This document shows positions 23,524-34,636 of a stretch of DNA of 64,000 nt, in pieces. A program made the position numbers and the translations under genes. Numbering within the stretch: the first letter of the stretch is position 1; the number at the start of each line of letters is the position of its first letter. Source of the DNA: Cerioporus squamosus (Eukaryota > Basidiomycota > Agaricomycetes > Polyporales > Polyporaceae); NCBI GenBank assembly GCA_022592435.1, contig JABYQS010000022.1:248001-312000 (forward strand), written 5' to 3'. The notes under the pieces were generated by a model that ran no database searches, had not been told where the DNA came from, and was given only the letters and a program-made list of their open reading frames with translations.

Positions 23524-26500
23524 TTACGCAAAGGTCCACAGGTTTTGGGGATTGTTGTAGGTGTCGGTCGTGTACGGGAATCGGACTGCAGGTAGGGCGA
23601 TCAGCTGGGTCTCATCAGCCGTCGGGGTGAGGACATAACGCTTACAGTGCGGCAGTTCCGAAACGTACTCTGAATCAGTCGCGCGTCAGCAAGCAAGCGA
23701 GCGAGGAGGATTGGAGCAGAGAGCCTCACCGATAGGGCGAGTCTCGTCAAGGAAGCTGTAGGCTGTTGTGGAGATGCGTCAAGGGGACCCTGATAATTCT
23801 CAGGAGATTTCAACATACCAATGCGCCAGTTGTGACTATGCAAAGATGAGATATCAGGGATGCATGGAAAGCAATTACGCCATGAAGTACGTACCGGAAG
23901 TCGGCGTTGACGAGCCTGAGAGCAGAAGCGGATCAGCAAACTCAAGCTACAACTCAGATCGAAAACGCACAAGTCAGGAGGTGCCAAAGGGTCCTAGAGA
24001 ACAGCATTTAGCTGCTGTTCTGGTAATGGAGTAATGGAACGGCACACGTACATCCTTCAGGTTCGCGGTCTTGATCTCTGAGTCGATGTCGAACCATTCC
24101 AGAACCTGGTTGCCCGCCATGCCTAAGGGTACAACGCACGGTGAGACATACTGCTTGTCATTGCAACAAGCGGGACAGTTCACCCTTGAACTGCATCTGT
24201 AGGTCAGGCGCGCCGCCGAAGATGGCGATAGTCGTGTTGTGGCGCTCGTTCATGAGTGTGCTGAACATGGCGCAGGTCGAGGCGCAGTTTGCATTGCCAA
24301 CTGTATCCGACGGTCAGTTTCGACGTCTGTGGCCGCTGCTGCCACGCCTGAATGTTACTGACCAATAGCGATCTTCTCGGGCGGGAAGAACGGCTCCGCG
24401 GGAAGGTCAACGACGATCGGGCAGATGTCCTGTCAAGACCCATCTCAGTCGCGGGGAAGCAGAACTTTTATTGCGATCAGGCCAAACGTACCGCGAACCG
24501 CTGAGATTCGGTGAACTTCTGTCGTTGATGACTCTCGTATTGCTCGGTTGCATGTAGTTGTGTGTCAACGGCATGTCAGTGTTGTTGATGAACGCCCCTT
24601 GAAGCGTGTTCCGTCAGTTCCAACCGACTTGACTCTGTGAGGACAAAGGAGACCTACAGTTGTCAGGAGTGTAGAACGAGAAGTTATCCGTGAGGCCGAG
24701 CGCAATGTCTGATGCAAGGATCTTCTGTGCGAGCGGGTTGGCACGATTTGTCGACTGGTAGCCCCTGCCAGAACCACAAGTCAGACTGACGATCCGATAA
24801 CGCATGGTCAGGCATACGGGTTCGGGAAGCTACCGAGACTGTTGGTTCCGCTCAAGAACGCATGAAGGAAGTGGCCAAGGCAGACGAAACCACCTAGTGG
24901 CATCATGAGCACATGCGCAGACGTCCTTGCAGCTGAACACTTACCGCCGTTGTTAGTCAGGTCCACGATGAGCTGAGTAAGGCCTGCCGCCTTGAACTGC
25001 GTGAAAGAGTCTTGCACATCCGTTTGGAACTGATCGAAGTCGTCCGGTTCGAAAGAACCCACGAACATCTATGACCATAACGTTAGGTATCTCCTAGCGT
25101 GTTATCCAAACTCGTACTTACCACACCGGTCTTGTTGTCCGGGAGGATGTACGACTTGATGACGCCCTCGCTACCAGGGACAGTCGGCAGGGTCGGCTGG
25201 AACTGCGACGGCAGGCCGACAGCGCTCTTAGGTCCCGCGTCCTGGAGGATGCTCGCCTTCGCCAGCTTCTTAGCCTTCTGCGCATTGATCTTCGCCATTT
25301 GCGCGGAGTTCTTGAAGTCAACGCCGTTCGTCTCATCGTTAGCAGCGCAGTTTGCCGCCCAGCTGAATACGCGGTCCATGAATAACCAGGAACAGGCAAT
25401 TCGGAAGGAACACGTACAAGTCCTCCTTGTTCGTAAACGGCTCGCCGAGGTAGTTCGACAGGAACGGGACCTTGACCGTCTCGGCCTTCGTCGAGTTCAC
25501 GGGGACGAGCGTCAGCGTAAGGGACTCTAAATCAGGGAACGCAGGGCCCGCGATGTCGCCGAAGCGCTGCGAGTAGTCCGTGCCAGAGATACGGTAGCTG
25601 CTGAACACGCTGTTCACGCGCACGCCGTGGTCCAGGTAGTTTCCGGACTTGGTGGCCGCGATGAGTTTCGCATACTCGTACGGGTCCTGGCCCTCGATCT
25701 TGAGGACTTTTGCGCCCGCAAGGCGCTTCCAGTTGAATCCAATAGAGTCGAAGAAGGACGTGTAGTCCGTGCCGAGGAGGCTCACAAACTCCACCGAGTC
25801 AGGCGCGACGAACACGCCCTGAACGCCCTTCTCCTCGAGGGTGACGAGAGGCGCGGGCAGCAGGTTCTGGAAAGTGGTCTGGCAGTTTGGAAGCCAGCCT
25901 GGCGTCGGAACAGGAGCGGTCAGCACGAATAGAAGTAGAGAAGCAAAAGCAGGATTTTCGACACACGCCGCCCTAGATGCTGCTCCGCATCCCGCTCATC
26001 GTTGCTGATAGTGCGGGAATTGCGGGGCAGCGTCACGCGGCCCCATCCATCGAGGGAACGTCGGCCAGCAAATATAGCACAGGTACGTACGCGTGTGTCC
26101 GTCGTTCAGCTGATTGGTGAAAAAGTACAGGTCGTGATTGAAGTCGTAGTCCGTCTGTCTTGCTCGTCAGCCTGCATTGCGAGACGTGACATGATGAATG
26201 CACGTACCGCGTAGTGCGTCCTGTTGATCCTTGCCAGCTCGGCTCGGATGTTGACCGTGGAGTCCTGGAAGGGCGGAGGCGAGTTCAGGTAGTAATCCTC
26301 GAACGTGTAGAAGTCGAAGACACGTGAGACGACCGTCAAGACGTTCTGGCGCAGGGTCTCGTTGAACGGGAACGATTTCAAGCAAGCCAGGGAGTCCGCC
26401 GGAGGAACGAACTGCTTCCCCGCAATCTTGGCACACGGGTCGGCGGCGGCGGAAGCGGCAGGAGCACCGAAAGCCACCCCAGACGCAGTGGCGAGGACCG

Positions 26501-26525
26501 CCAGACGAGCAGCGAGAGGGAACAT
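23524..26525 (-). pseudogene. Secreted S41-type peptidase gene, 17 exons, one base out of frame
   Basis: Minus-strand exons run 26525-26208, 26154-26091, 25898-25418, 25362-25122, 25068-24945, 24893-24818, 24764-24658, 24597-24492, 24429-24363, 24300-24184, 24122-24052, 23993-23971, 23915-23895, 23835-23819, 23762-23730, 23669-23646, 23585-23524. A signal peptide (MFPLAARLAVLATASGVAFG) is followed by TDYDFNHDLYFFTNQLNDGH, the core strand LIVDLTNNGGGFVCLG, and NANCASTCAMFSTLM, where the nucleophilic serine is expected. These features match fungal S41 (tail-specific, CPAF-like) proteins of unknown substrate. The total is 1952 nt, one short of a multiple of three. The break lies in exon 8, between YMQPSNTRVINDRSSP and the following SQRFADICPIVVD, and no alternative splice rescues it. 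Five exons near the 3' end are only 17-33 nt. Either a recent pseudogene or a sequence error. Confidence 0.75.
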
Positions 26526-27679
26526 CCTGGCCGAGGGCAGAGCGACGAGGAGGCTTGACGACGGCAAGACTGCAACCCTGGGGGCTCAGACTCCGAACCA
26601 CCTGCCGCATCGACGCCTTTTATCCGGGTGCCCGACGCCTACAGTAGGCCGACAGATCAGGCAGTCGCATAGTACCAGTCGGTCGGGTATCTGGCCAATT
26701 CCTCAGCTGATACGTAGTCATGCCAGACAGGCAGCGCGGTGTGCATTAATGCCGAAGGTGTACGAGATCCAGAGCAGTGCCTGCCACCTGCGCCGTGATA
26801 GAACCATGTGGACTTGGATGGGAGATGTGAAAGGACGGGGTGATGGACGTACACTGTACAGCGCATACTCCGACAAGTCTTCTTCTCCCAGGGTATGCTA
26901 ATCCAGCGCGCTGACGGACCAGTGTCGGACCGCGTACGTTGCGTCCATGCAAAGATAAGCGGATTTTTGTTGCTGCTGTTCCATGGCGTTTGTGAGGCCA
27001 CAACAGAGTACTGAGTCGGCACGCCAAGTACTAAGTTTCGGACAGCTCGGGTTGTACTAGGTGATGAGACGGAGTTAAGGTTGCGAAGGAACGCCCATTG
27101 GGCCGCGGGCGCAGATTGATGAAGATCACGCCGATACCGCCGGAGACCGCTCTGGGAACGATAGACAATTCTCTGGGCCTGCTGCTCTCCTTTCAACGCG
27201 CCCATGACTCCAGAGCCAAAGTTAGCCATGGCAGCCACATGAAGGAAGCCAACGGATGATGAGCGATCTCGGAACCACTCACCGAAGTACCTATATTGTC
27301 TCCGCCGGACCCTGTAATAGATAACACCTCACGTTCGCGCATCGAGGGTGTTGTTTTAGCAGACAGTGGCCGCCGCAGAGTGTTCATACTCCTCCTAAGA
27401 AGCACATGAGGCGGCAATGGCTGTGGAGGTGGCGACATGTACACTGCAAGTAGCTGTGAGTTGTACACAGTAGTAGGTACTACTTCACAAACTTGATCAA
27501 CAGAGAGCATGGGCGTCTGAGCTACCTGATTGAGGTGATTGACGCCCGGGGAATGCCATTGAACTTTGAGCGCTTTGGAGAGTTCAGTAACTCGGTTTCC
27601 TACTCGACCGCGCGACACGTATCATGGTATACAATAGTTCACGTTGTTGATTGCTAGAGCGGGGAGACTGACCTGAAAT
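26526..27679. other. Divergent intergenic between S41 and F-box D
   Basis: About 1.15 kb. A 193-aa minus-strand frame (26657-27238) is present but has no domain, no homologue I recognise and no splice support. Presumed promoters for both flanking genes. Confidence 0.35.
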
Positions 27680-29511
27680 ATGTTGCAGTCTCATACGCAC
27701 GGAGGTCTTGTCGATCTTCCTGTCGAACTTTTGTCGCTCATCCTGATCTACCTGGATTTTCGCGACGTACTCCGCTGCCGTGAGGTAAGGTCAGCACTCT
27801 TGACATGTAAAATATACTCACAGAAGGGCCGCCTTTATGCGCTATAGGTTTGCGCTTGGCTGAAGCATGTCGTGGACGATGACGTTCGCATGCAATACAA
27901 GGTCGAGCTGGCTGCCGCAGGGATGGAAGACGGGTTACACAGCACGCTCACAGCATCCGACCGCCTCGTTGCGCTGAGAGAGAGGCAGAGCGCATGGAAA
28001 AAGCTCTCCTGGCTATCTCAGGAGGACCTCCCAGCCCCACAAGATAGCGAACTGTGGGAGTTCTACGGTGGCGTCTTCGCTAGGGATGCGAACCGCAGGA
28101 CTCTGCACTTCTGGCAAGTGCCGTCACAAAGTCGCCGTATCGCCGGGAGAAAGTGGACTATTGATGACGTGGGAGTGAGTATCAGTGACTTCTATATGGA
28201 CCCCGCGCAAGATGTTCTCGTCATCGTTGAGGATGTCCCACAAAGGTTCGTGATATCCGGTCAAACAATGCTGCTATCGCTCACGCTGATCATCCTCACT
28301 GTCAGTGGGCTGTGCCGCGTACACCTAAGATCCATGATCACCGGCAAGGCACATCCCAGTGCGGCTTCAAAGTGGCTGGAGTTGGAACCTGAGTACGGTC
28401 CTCTCAATGCATACTCAATACAAACGTCGAACGATCACCTGGCACTCCTCCTGAGCACCTTAGCCGAAGACGTGGCCGGAATAGTGACCGAATTCGTAGT
28501 ATGGAACTGGAAAACTGGTGCGCGTGTCTTGGTAGGAGTCCCGCCACATTCTGCTCGTATTGAACTGACGGCGACCCAGGACATCATCGGGGAAAACTTG
28601 TACTCGTTCACATTCCTGTCGCCTAGCTACATTTTGCTCCTGGCTTACCGCCGTTCCGGACTGAACGACGGGACCACCCGATTGGGCTCTACCGATCCCT
28701 GTATCATGGTCCTCGATCTCATCACGGTTCCCTACGACGACGAGCCGGTCCCCATGACGGAGCTAAAATACCTCTGTGCATTCACTTATCCCGACCTCGA
28801 TCAGGAATGCGCCGTCGTCGATATGCTCTTACGCGCGGATCCGGGGCCTGACTGGCTACCCTCACCTTCCCTGGGAGTCCCATTCTCAGTCTCGCGAGAC
28901 AATCGGGTACTCGTCGTGACAATACAGGTCATCCACGGCGTGCGGAGCACCACATCGAACCTTCTCTCGTTCATCCCCTTCGCAACGCTCCTCTCTGCGA
29001 TCAAGTCGATGCCCCCAGGCCAAACACGTCGGGTCTTCGCATGGGAAACCTGGGGGCCCGAAGGGTCTCGACTCCAAATCGCACCGCCGAGGTTCGACCC
29101 CTTCGACATGCCCTGCTACGTGTGTGGCGCCTCCTTTGCGATGCATGTCCAGCCACAGGCCTCTCCGTCCTCACTTATTATCAAGCTCTACGACTTCAAC
29201 CAGCTTGCTTGTCGACGTGCCCTCCTGTCTGGAGTGGACAGGGATGCGCTTGTGACGACAGGCACGAAGTTGACGAGTCGTGCGAGCAGTATATTCGAAG
29301 AGGATGTTATCACGCGTTGCCCCTACCTTCGGAGGAAAGTGGAGATAGACGATACGGACGAAGTGAACGCGGTGATGCTTGGGGAGGACTCGCTCATAAT
29401 CGTGTGTATGGTGGGTGTTATACCATAGTAGCCATATACTGGCCATACTGATGTGCAACTCCACAGGAGCCGGTGAACCTAGACCCGTACTACCGGATCC
29501 TCTCGTTCTGA
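27680..29511 (+). CDS. F-box protein paralogue D (534 aa)
   Basis: Five exons: 27680-27784, 27848-28245, 28306-28531, 28580-29410, 29467-29511; total 1605 nt, in frame. The F-box reads LVDLPVELLSLILIYLDFRD. Family blocks follow: VRMQYKVELAAAGMEDG, DPAQDVLVIVED, CRVHLRSM, VVWNWKTG, ADPGPDWLPSPSLGVPFSV, LLSFIPFATLLSAIKS and a terminal exon ending YYRILSF. Introns 2 (60 nt) and 3 (48 nt) are multiples of three without stops, so without comparison to the paralogues they would be taken for coding. Both are supported as introns by the identical phase and position in copies B and C. It lies about 16 kb from copy C on the opposite strand, separated by unrelated housekeeping genes. Probable SCF substrate receptor. 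Confidence 0.87.
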
Positions 29512-29685
29512 ATAGCACCGTCGGTGTCCAGTTGGTCGATCCCTGGATCTGTCCGGGCTGAGTGAAGGTGGAGATATCGAAGCCAGAACATATAGAGCAT
29601 TCGTCGTAGTGGTAGCTCAGCGCACAGAATAAATCGGAGTATAGTGTACACGCACCCATCTACACCGGTACAATGAGCATGGTCA

Positions 29686-31320
29686 CTAGAGGAGAGCCTT
29701 CTGTGTGCCGTAGCGAGCGCTCAAGAACCCATGCAAGTCCTTAGCTGCAGTGCGGATCAGCTTCTGCGTACGAGGACATGTCAATGCTGCACATACCAGC
29801 GATAGCAGGAATTTCCTGGGCAATCAAGTGACCTGACGGCACGATCCGGTGCGACGTATTCACCTTCCGCCGCCATGCCACTTTCCTCCGCATCTCACAC
29901 TCGCTGTCATCCGAGATGGATAAGCATGCTACGTCTCTCGTCTCCGGTGAGTGCAACTCACTGAGGAGGCAAGTCGCGAGCTATCAGCCAACGAGTCTCT
30001 ATTGCTGGGTCTAGCTTCTCGAGCAGCTCGAACGTCTCGAACGAGGCATAGTTCTCGGCGAAGCATACAGCTTCCTGAATTCCAGGCATCTTGAGCTTGA
30101 ACTGACCGTCCGCTGCTTGATACAGGCCGCACTCTACGTAGACGCGTAGAGTTGCATGATCCCACGCCTTGAAGAAAGGGATCGCAGAGAACATCTTGTA
30201 TGCTTCCTCCCTAGAACCAACCGTCATAAGCCGACCCCAAACTTGGTGCTGCCAAGGAATACTTACTTCGAAGCCCAGCCATCGCGCCTCTGCACCGCAC
30301 CGGCGACGAGGTTTCTGATGGGCTCTTCTGGATTCGGGGCCTGTCCCTGAACGGGTCGAATCATAGCGTCGAGCATGAACAACGACTTGAACAGCCGCGG
30401 CTCTTCCAACGCGGCACGAACGATGGTGCAGCCGCCAAACGAGTGTCCTACGTACACCACTTTCCGGCTTTGCAGCCCGTGCGTCCTACGTGTCTCGGCT
30501 TCGTGATCGTCCAAGCGGGGTAGGGCCGTCGGGAGTGCATCAGGCGACACAGCGGTCGGGAGGTAGTACTGGAGGAAGTGGAGAATGTCTCGGCTGTTGT
30601 CGCGCCAGTCATCTAACAAGTGGAAGCCTGCGTTTAGCGAGGAGACTTAGCATACGCGAAAGGACGTACAGAGACCGCCGAGGGCGTCACGGTTGATGAG
30701 GCAGGAGTCTCCGTGGTTCACGGCTTCCCATGCCCAGATTTCGTCCACCTGATAGTTAGCCTTCTCCGCCTGCTCTCGGGCAACTCCGAGCAGCAACGGT
30801 TCCCAGATCTACCAAACTACTCAGCAAACAGGCAGCCACGCTTACTGCAGCGACACGCTCCTACCTCTTTCGGGAAACCATTCGCGTGCGCCATGAACAG
30901 GGTGACCCCTTTCCTCGCATCTTCCGCGCGGAGACCCTTCCGAACGTATCGGTTGATGCAATGCCACATCGGCCTGCGGTTCGGCTCTAGGTTGTCGAGC
31001 TTTCCTGTCCACTGCGCGACCTTCGCGCCATTGAGTTCGTCGACAGTCCGCCGGACGGCCGCTTTGAACTCGTCTTTGTTCGGCGTCCACTGCGGAAGCG
31101 GAGGCAAGGGAACGTACGGAGTGATCCTGGGATACGCAGCAGGGATTATATGCGTGGAAAGGGTGTACCATTCGTCGAGCAAGGAGGTCCTGGAAGGCGT
31201 GGGTATCTGCGGGGTCTTGAGGTCGCGTGGAGGCGACTCCAAGGGCTTGAGGGGCCTCGGGTGGCATGTGGGTACTTCATACGGTTCAGGTGGAGGAAAC
31301 GTTAGGTCTGAGGAAGCCAT
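29686..31320 (-). CDS. Alpha/beta hydrolase (451 aa)
   Basis: Six minus-strand exons (31320-30865, 30808-30670, 30612-30267, 30210-29962, 29903-29797, 29744-29686) give 451 residues. The fold-defining elements are visible: an oxyanion strand region LFMAHANGFPKE, the nucleophile elbow VVYVGHSFGGCTIV (Ser of GHSFGG), and the catalytic histidine context IVPSGHLIAQEIP near the C-terminus. The acid residue is not certain. The layout resembles fungal Lpx1-like or AB_hydrolase_6 enzymes that cleave esters or lipids, but the substrate cannot be told. No signal peptide is present, and no clear peroxisomal SKL (it ends KALL). It is convergent with F-box D, with 174 bp between the stops. Confidence 0.85.
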
Positions 31321-31774
31321 GTTGCTGCAGTTGATAGACCTGTTGATCAATCCAGTCGTCCTGTTCAGCGTGAATAGCGATTTCGTCACCAGTGCGGTGA
31401 TATTTGTTGGGAGTTGGCGCACTGACCGCGCCGCATGCATCCTCTTCTTGTACTCACCGCGCCGGTTATGTCCTGTCCCGAGTCGTTGCCCTTCAGGAGG
31501 ACATATCACAGGACAAGCCTGCCTGATAAGTCAGCTACCCGGTCTTCCGAGCGAGTCGTGGCAGTGGCGGAATGTGACAAGGACGAACTAGGCACCGCCA
31601 CCGCAAGACGCTAGGCCACAAGGCAAATCACCGCTACTAAGTACATCGCACGATTTTGTATTTCGGTACAACATCGAGAGAGGATGGATGCTACATGCTA
31701 ACACTGTACACAACATGAGACAACAGACTCTAAGCAGATACCACTGTCGACCAAGACTGCTACGCATATACCCG
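31321..31774. other. Tandem gap between hydrolase and SES1
   Basis: A 454-bp gap holding the SES1 3' UTR and the hydrolase promoter. An in-frame extension of the hydrolase up to 31509 is possible but lacks support. Confidence 0.4.
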
Positions 31775-33889
31775 CTATGCCTGCTTGCGCTGGAGATTCT
31801 TGGGCAGTTCCTTGACCCACGGCAAGAAGTCGCGACCCTGCATGTACGGCCGCAGGACTTCGGGGACGACGAGACCCTGAAAGAGCGGGATGAGGATGTG
31901 ACTGAGCGAGCGACATGAGGAGACCTACCTCGGGCGTCTGGTAGTTCTCGACGATACAGCACAAGGCACGCTCCGTGGCGCAGAGCGTACCGTTCAGCAT
32001 GTGGACGTAGACCTTCCGGGTCTGGTCCTTCGTCTTCAGACCGCAGCGCACCTCAAGCCTTCGGCTCTCTGTCATGCCATCAGAAAGCGGCCCGCGGGGA
32101 GATGCACGCAACACTCACGGTAGTCAGTACAGTTGGAGCAGGACACGAGCTCCTTGTAGCCGCCCTGGAATGGGAACCAAGCTTCGAGGTCGTACTTCTG
32201 TGCGGCGGCGAGGTTGAGCGCGCCCGATACGATCGCCACGACCCGGTACGGGATTTTCAGGCTCTGGTAGAACGCCTCCGAGTTCGCGACCATCGTGTCC
32301 AGCATCTCCCAGCTCTTCTCCGGCTCGGTGATGCAGAACTGCTCGACCTTCTCGAACTGGTGCACACGGAAGATACCCCACATATCGCGCCCTGCCGAGC
32401 CAGCTTCCTTCCGGAAGCACGTCGAGTACCCGGCGTACTTGATCGGGAGCTGCGTCTCGGGCGAGTCGAACCACTCCTCTGAGTGGTACGCCGAGATGGG
32501 CTGCTCCGAGGTCGCGATAAGGTACTTCTCGTCCTCGGCCGCGATGACCTTGTAAAGCTCCTCGTCAAACTGCTCGAGCTGAGCTGTCTTAGCCATGACG
32601 TCGCGGTTCATCATGAACGGAGGCTGGATCTTCTTGTAGCCGCGCGAACGGAGGAAGTCGAGGCCATACGAGATGAGCGCCTGGTTGAGGTCGATACCGT
32701 CATTGGTAAGGAAGTACCCTCGATGGCCGGTGATCTTGGCACCTGCAGAGGTTCAGTGGGCGCCTCGGAGGAGCAGCGGCAGACGTACCTCGCTCTAGGT
32801 CCATCGCATCGAGACGGAGGAGAACCTCGTGGTGGGGCATGATATCGGTCTTCTTCTCGACCTCCTTGCCCTCGGGATGCCATGTCCGCAGCGTCTTGTT
32901 GTCGTCCTACTGCCACCCATCAGCACACGCCATACTACATGCACTGTTCCGACGTACCTCGGTCATACTGACCGGAACATCCTTTCCAACGATGTTGCCG
33001 GCCATCGAGGCCTTTTGTCGCATCTTGGCCTCCATCTCCTTCGCTTCCGCTCGCTTTGCAGCGACCTGCGCGTCGAGATCCTTCTTCTTTGCTACGAGTT
33101 CATCCGCGTTCTCTTTTGCCTGAGTATGACCTGTTAGTATAGCTCATCTCACGAAGTCATAGTTTGTATGATGAAACAGGATCCGCGGGTATGGGGGGGA
33201 CCTCGAGGCGAATACGAATGCGAAGAGTGTGGCAGCTCCCGGACAAACGAGGTCACTCGGGGCCTGGCTTCCAAGGCGATCGAGTCGGTTCTTGGTTTGG
33301 ATCGAGGTCGCACCCATTGTCTATAAGTGATGGGCAGACGGTCGGGACGCCGTCTTTGTGGACGGCGCACCTCGACTTGTTCCCGAGAGGCAGTCGTACT
33401 GCTGCACAGGTTATCAGCCATATTGAGGCTGAGGCTTGCCTCGAACGCAGGAGAAAGCTGGCCCTGCTCCGAAGACTCCATTCAACATCTCGGAAGGCCA
33501 TGCACTGTCCGAGCTATCCTGAAGATGCGGAGACGATGAATAGGTCTCTCCGTGGCTTCCGGCCTGGGTAAAGCAAACGCGACGGTCCTCCCGCTAGTGA
33601 TGATAGCATTACAGCACTCATATGAACGCACCTTTTTCTTGGCCGCGATCTCCTTCTGTACACTGTTCACCGTCTTCGCCAAGTTGTTTGCCTCGAAATC
33701 GACTATGTAGACATGTTAGTTTGATCGAGATACATGGCATTCAGGGTGCTCACGTTTTACCCAGTCCGCGTACATCTGAATGACCTCGTCTACCAACTCG
33801 ACCGAAAGTCCGCGTTTCCGCTGCGACTCGCGGATCTCCTCCGCATTTCCTCCCTTGTTGTCGATATAGTGCAGCACGTCCAGAGTCAT
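31775..33889 (-). CDS. SES1: Cytosolic seryl-tRNA synthetase
   Basis: Seven minus-strand exons (33889-33754, 33702-33632, 33119-32958, 32906-32789, 32742-32119, 32068-31929, 31876-31775) give 450 residues, close to the yeast enzyme. The N-terminal arm is the long antiparallel coiled coil ([20 protein letters not shown] and [20 protein letters not shown]) that contacts tRNA-Ser. The class II catalytic core shows motif 1 around [15 protein letters not shown], motif 2 [20 protein letters not shown] and motif 3 [20 protein letters not shown]. It charges serine onto tRNA-Ser and tRNA-Sec-type acceptors in the cytosol. Intron 2 is 512 nt, about nine times the usual length here, and splits the coiled-coil arm (see findings). 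Confidence 0.95.
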
Positions 33890-34636
33890 GGTGGTGAGCT
33901 GCTCTTCTGCGGTGCCTCGGTTGCTTTGATGTAGTCGAAAACAGTGCCTCGTCGAGTCGTGGTGTAAAGCAAGTGAAATAGACTCTGAGTTGTCGAGTCT
34001 GGGTAGGGCGAGGTTGAGGTCGAGGAGTGACTATCGATATACGAGCTGCAGACTGACGGAAACCGGCATCAATCCAGTAGATCGTGAATTATCTTATCTT
34101 ATCATGTTCGTGGCTGTGAACAAACTCGAGTCAGATCTCGGATCAATTCTTCTTGAATCGCTTTTGAAGTCCGAAAGCCCATCTTGAGGCTCCGCTGTCC
34201 CTTTGCCAGCGACAAGCTGCTCAATGCCCACGATGTTCTCGACGCCGTTCTCGATGTCCTCTGCTCATCCGCTTGCGACAGATCCTGATTCCCCAAGGGC
34301 CCTGGTGTGCCTAAGATGGCCAGACCGCCGCAGTATCGTGGAGAAGGAGGGCTCTGGTGGGTTGATGTCGTTGGCTTTGTGGGATTTTGGGAGATTCGGT
34401 GGAGGGTCGTCAGCGAGTAGAGGGATTTACTGTCGTCTTCAAAAAATGTGTGCGTATTCCATGAGTGAAATGAGTGAACAATTGCGGGAAGAGATGCAAA
34501 ACAAAGTTGAGGTAGCCCAAGATGTCGACAAGGGCGCGAAGTTGAGGGCGATGCCGCTTGACCCACGACCACCACCTCAACTACGACCCTCCGACTTCCC
34601 TCCCTTCCTCCACCATCTATCTCGTTGTGCTCCCCG
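33890..34636. other. Divergent promoter region, SES1 and SET1
   Basis: A 747-bp gap between two divergently transcribed housekeeping genes. No coding sequence is supported; open frames here belong to the antisense of SET1 exon 1. Confidence 0.45.

Noticed and set aside
26657..27238. 193-aa minus-strand frame
   Set aside because: No domain, no splice support, composition unlike the neighbouring genes; treated as chance.
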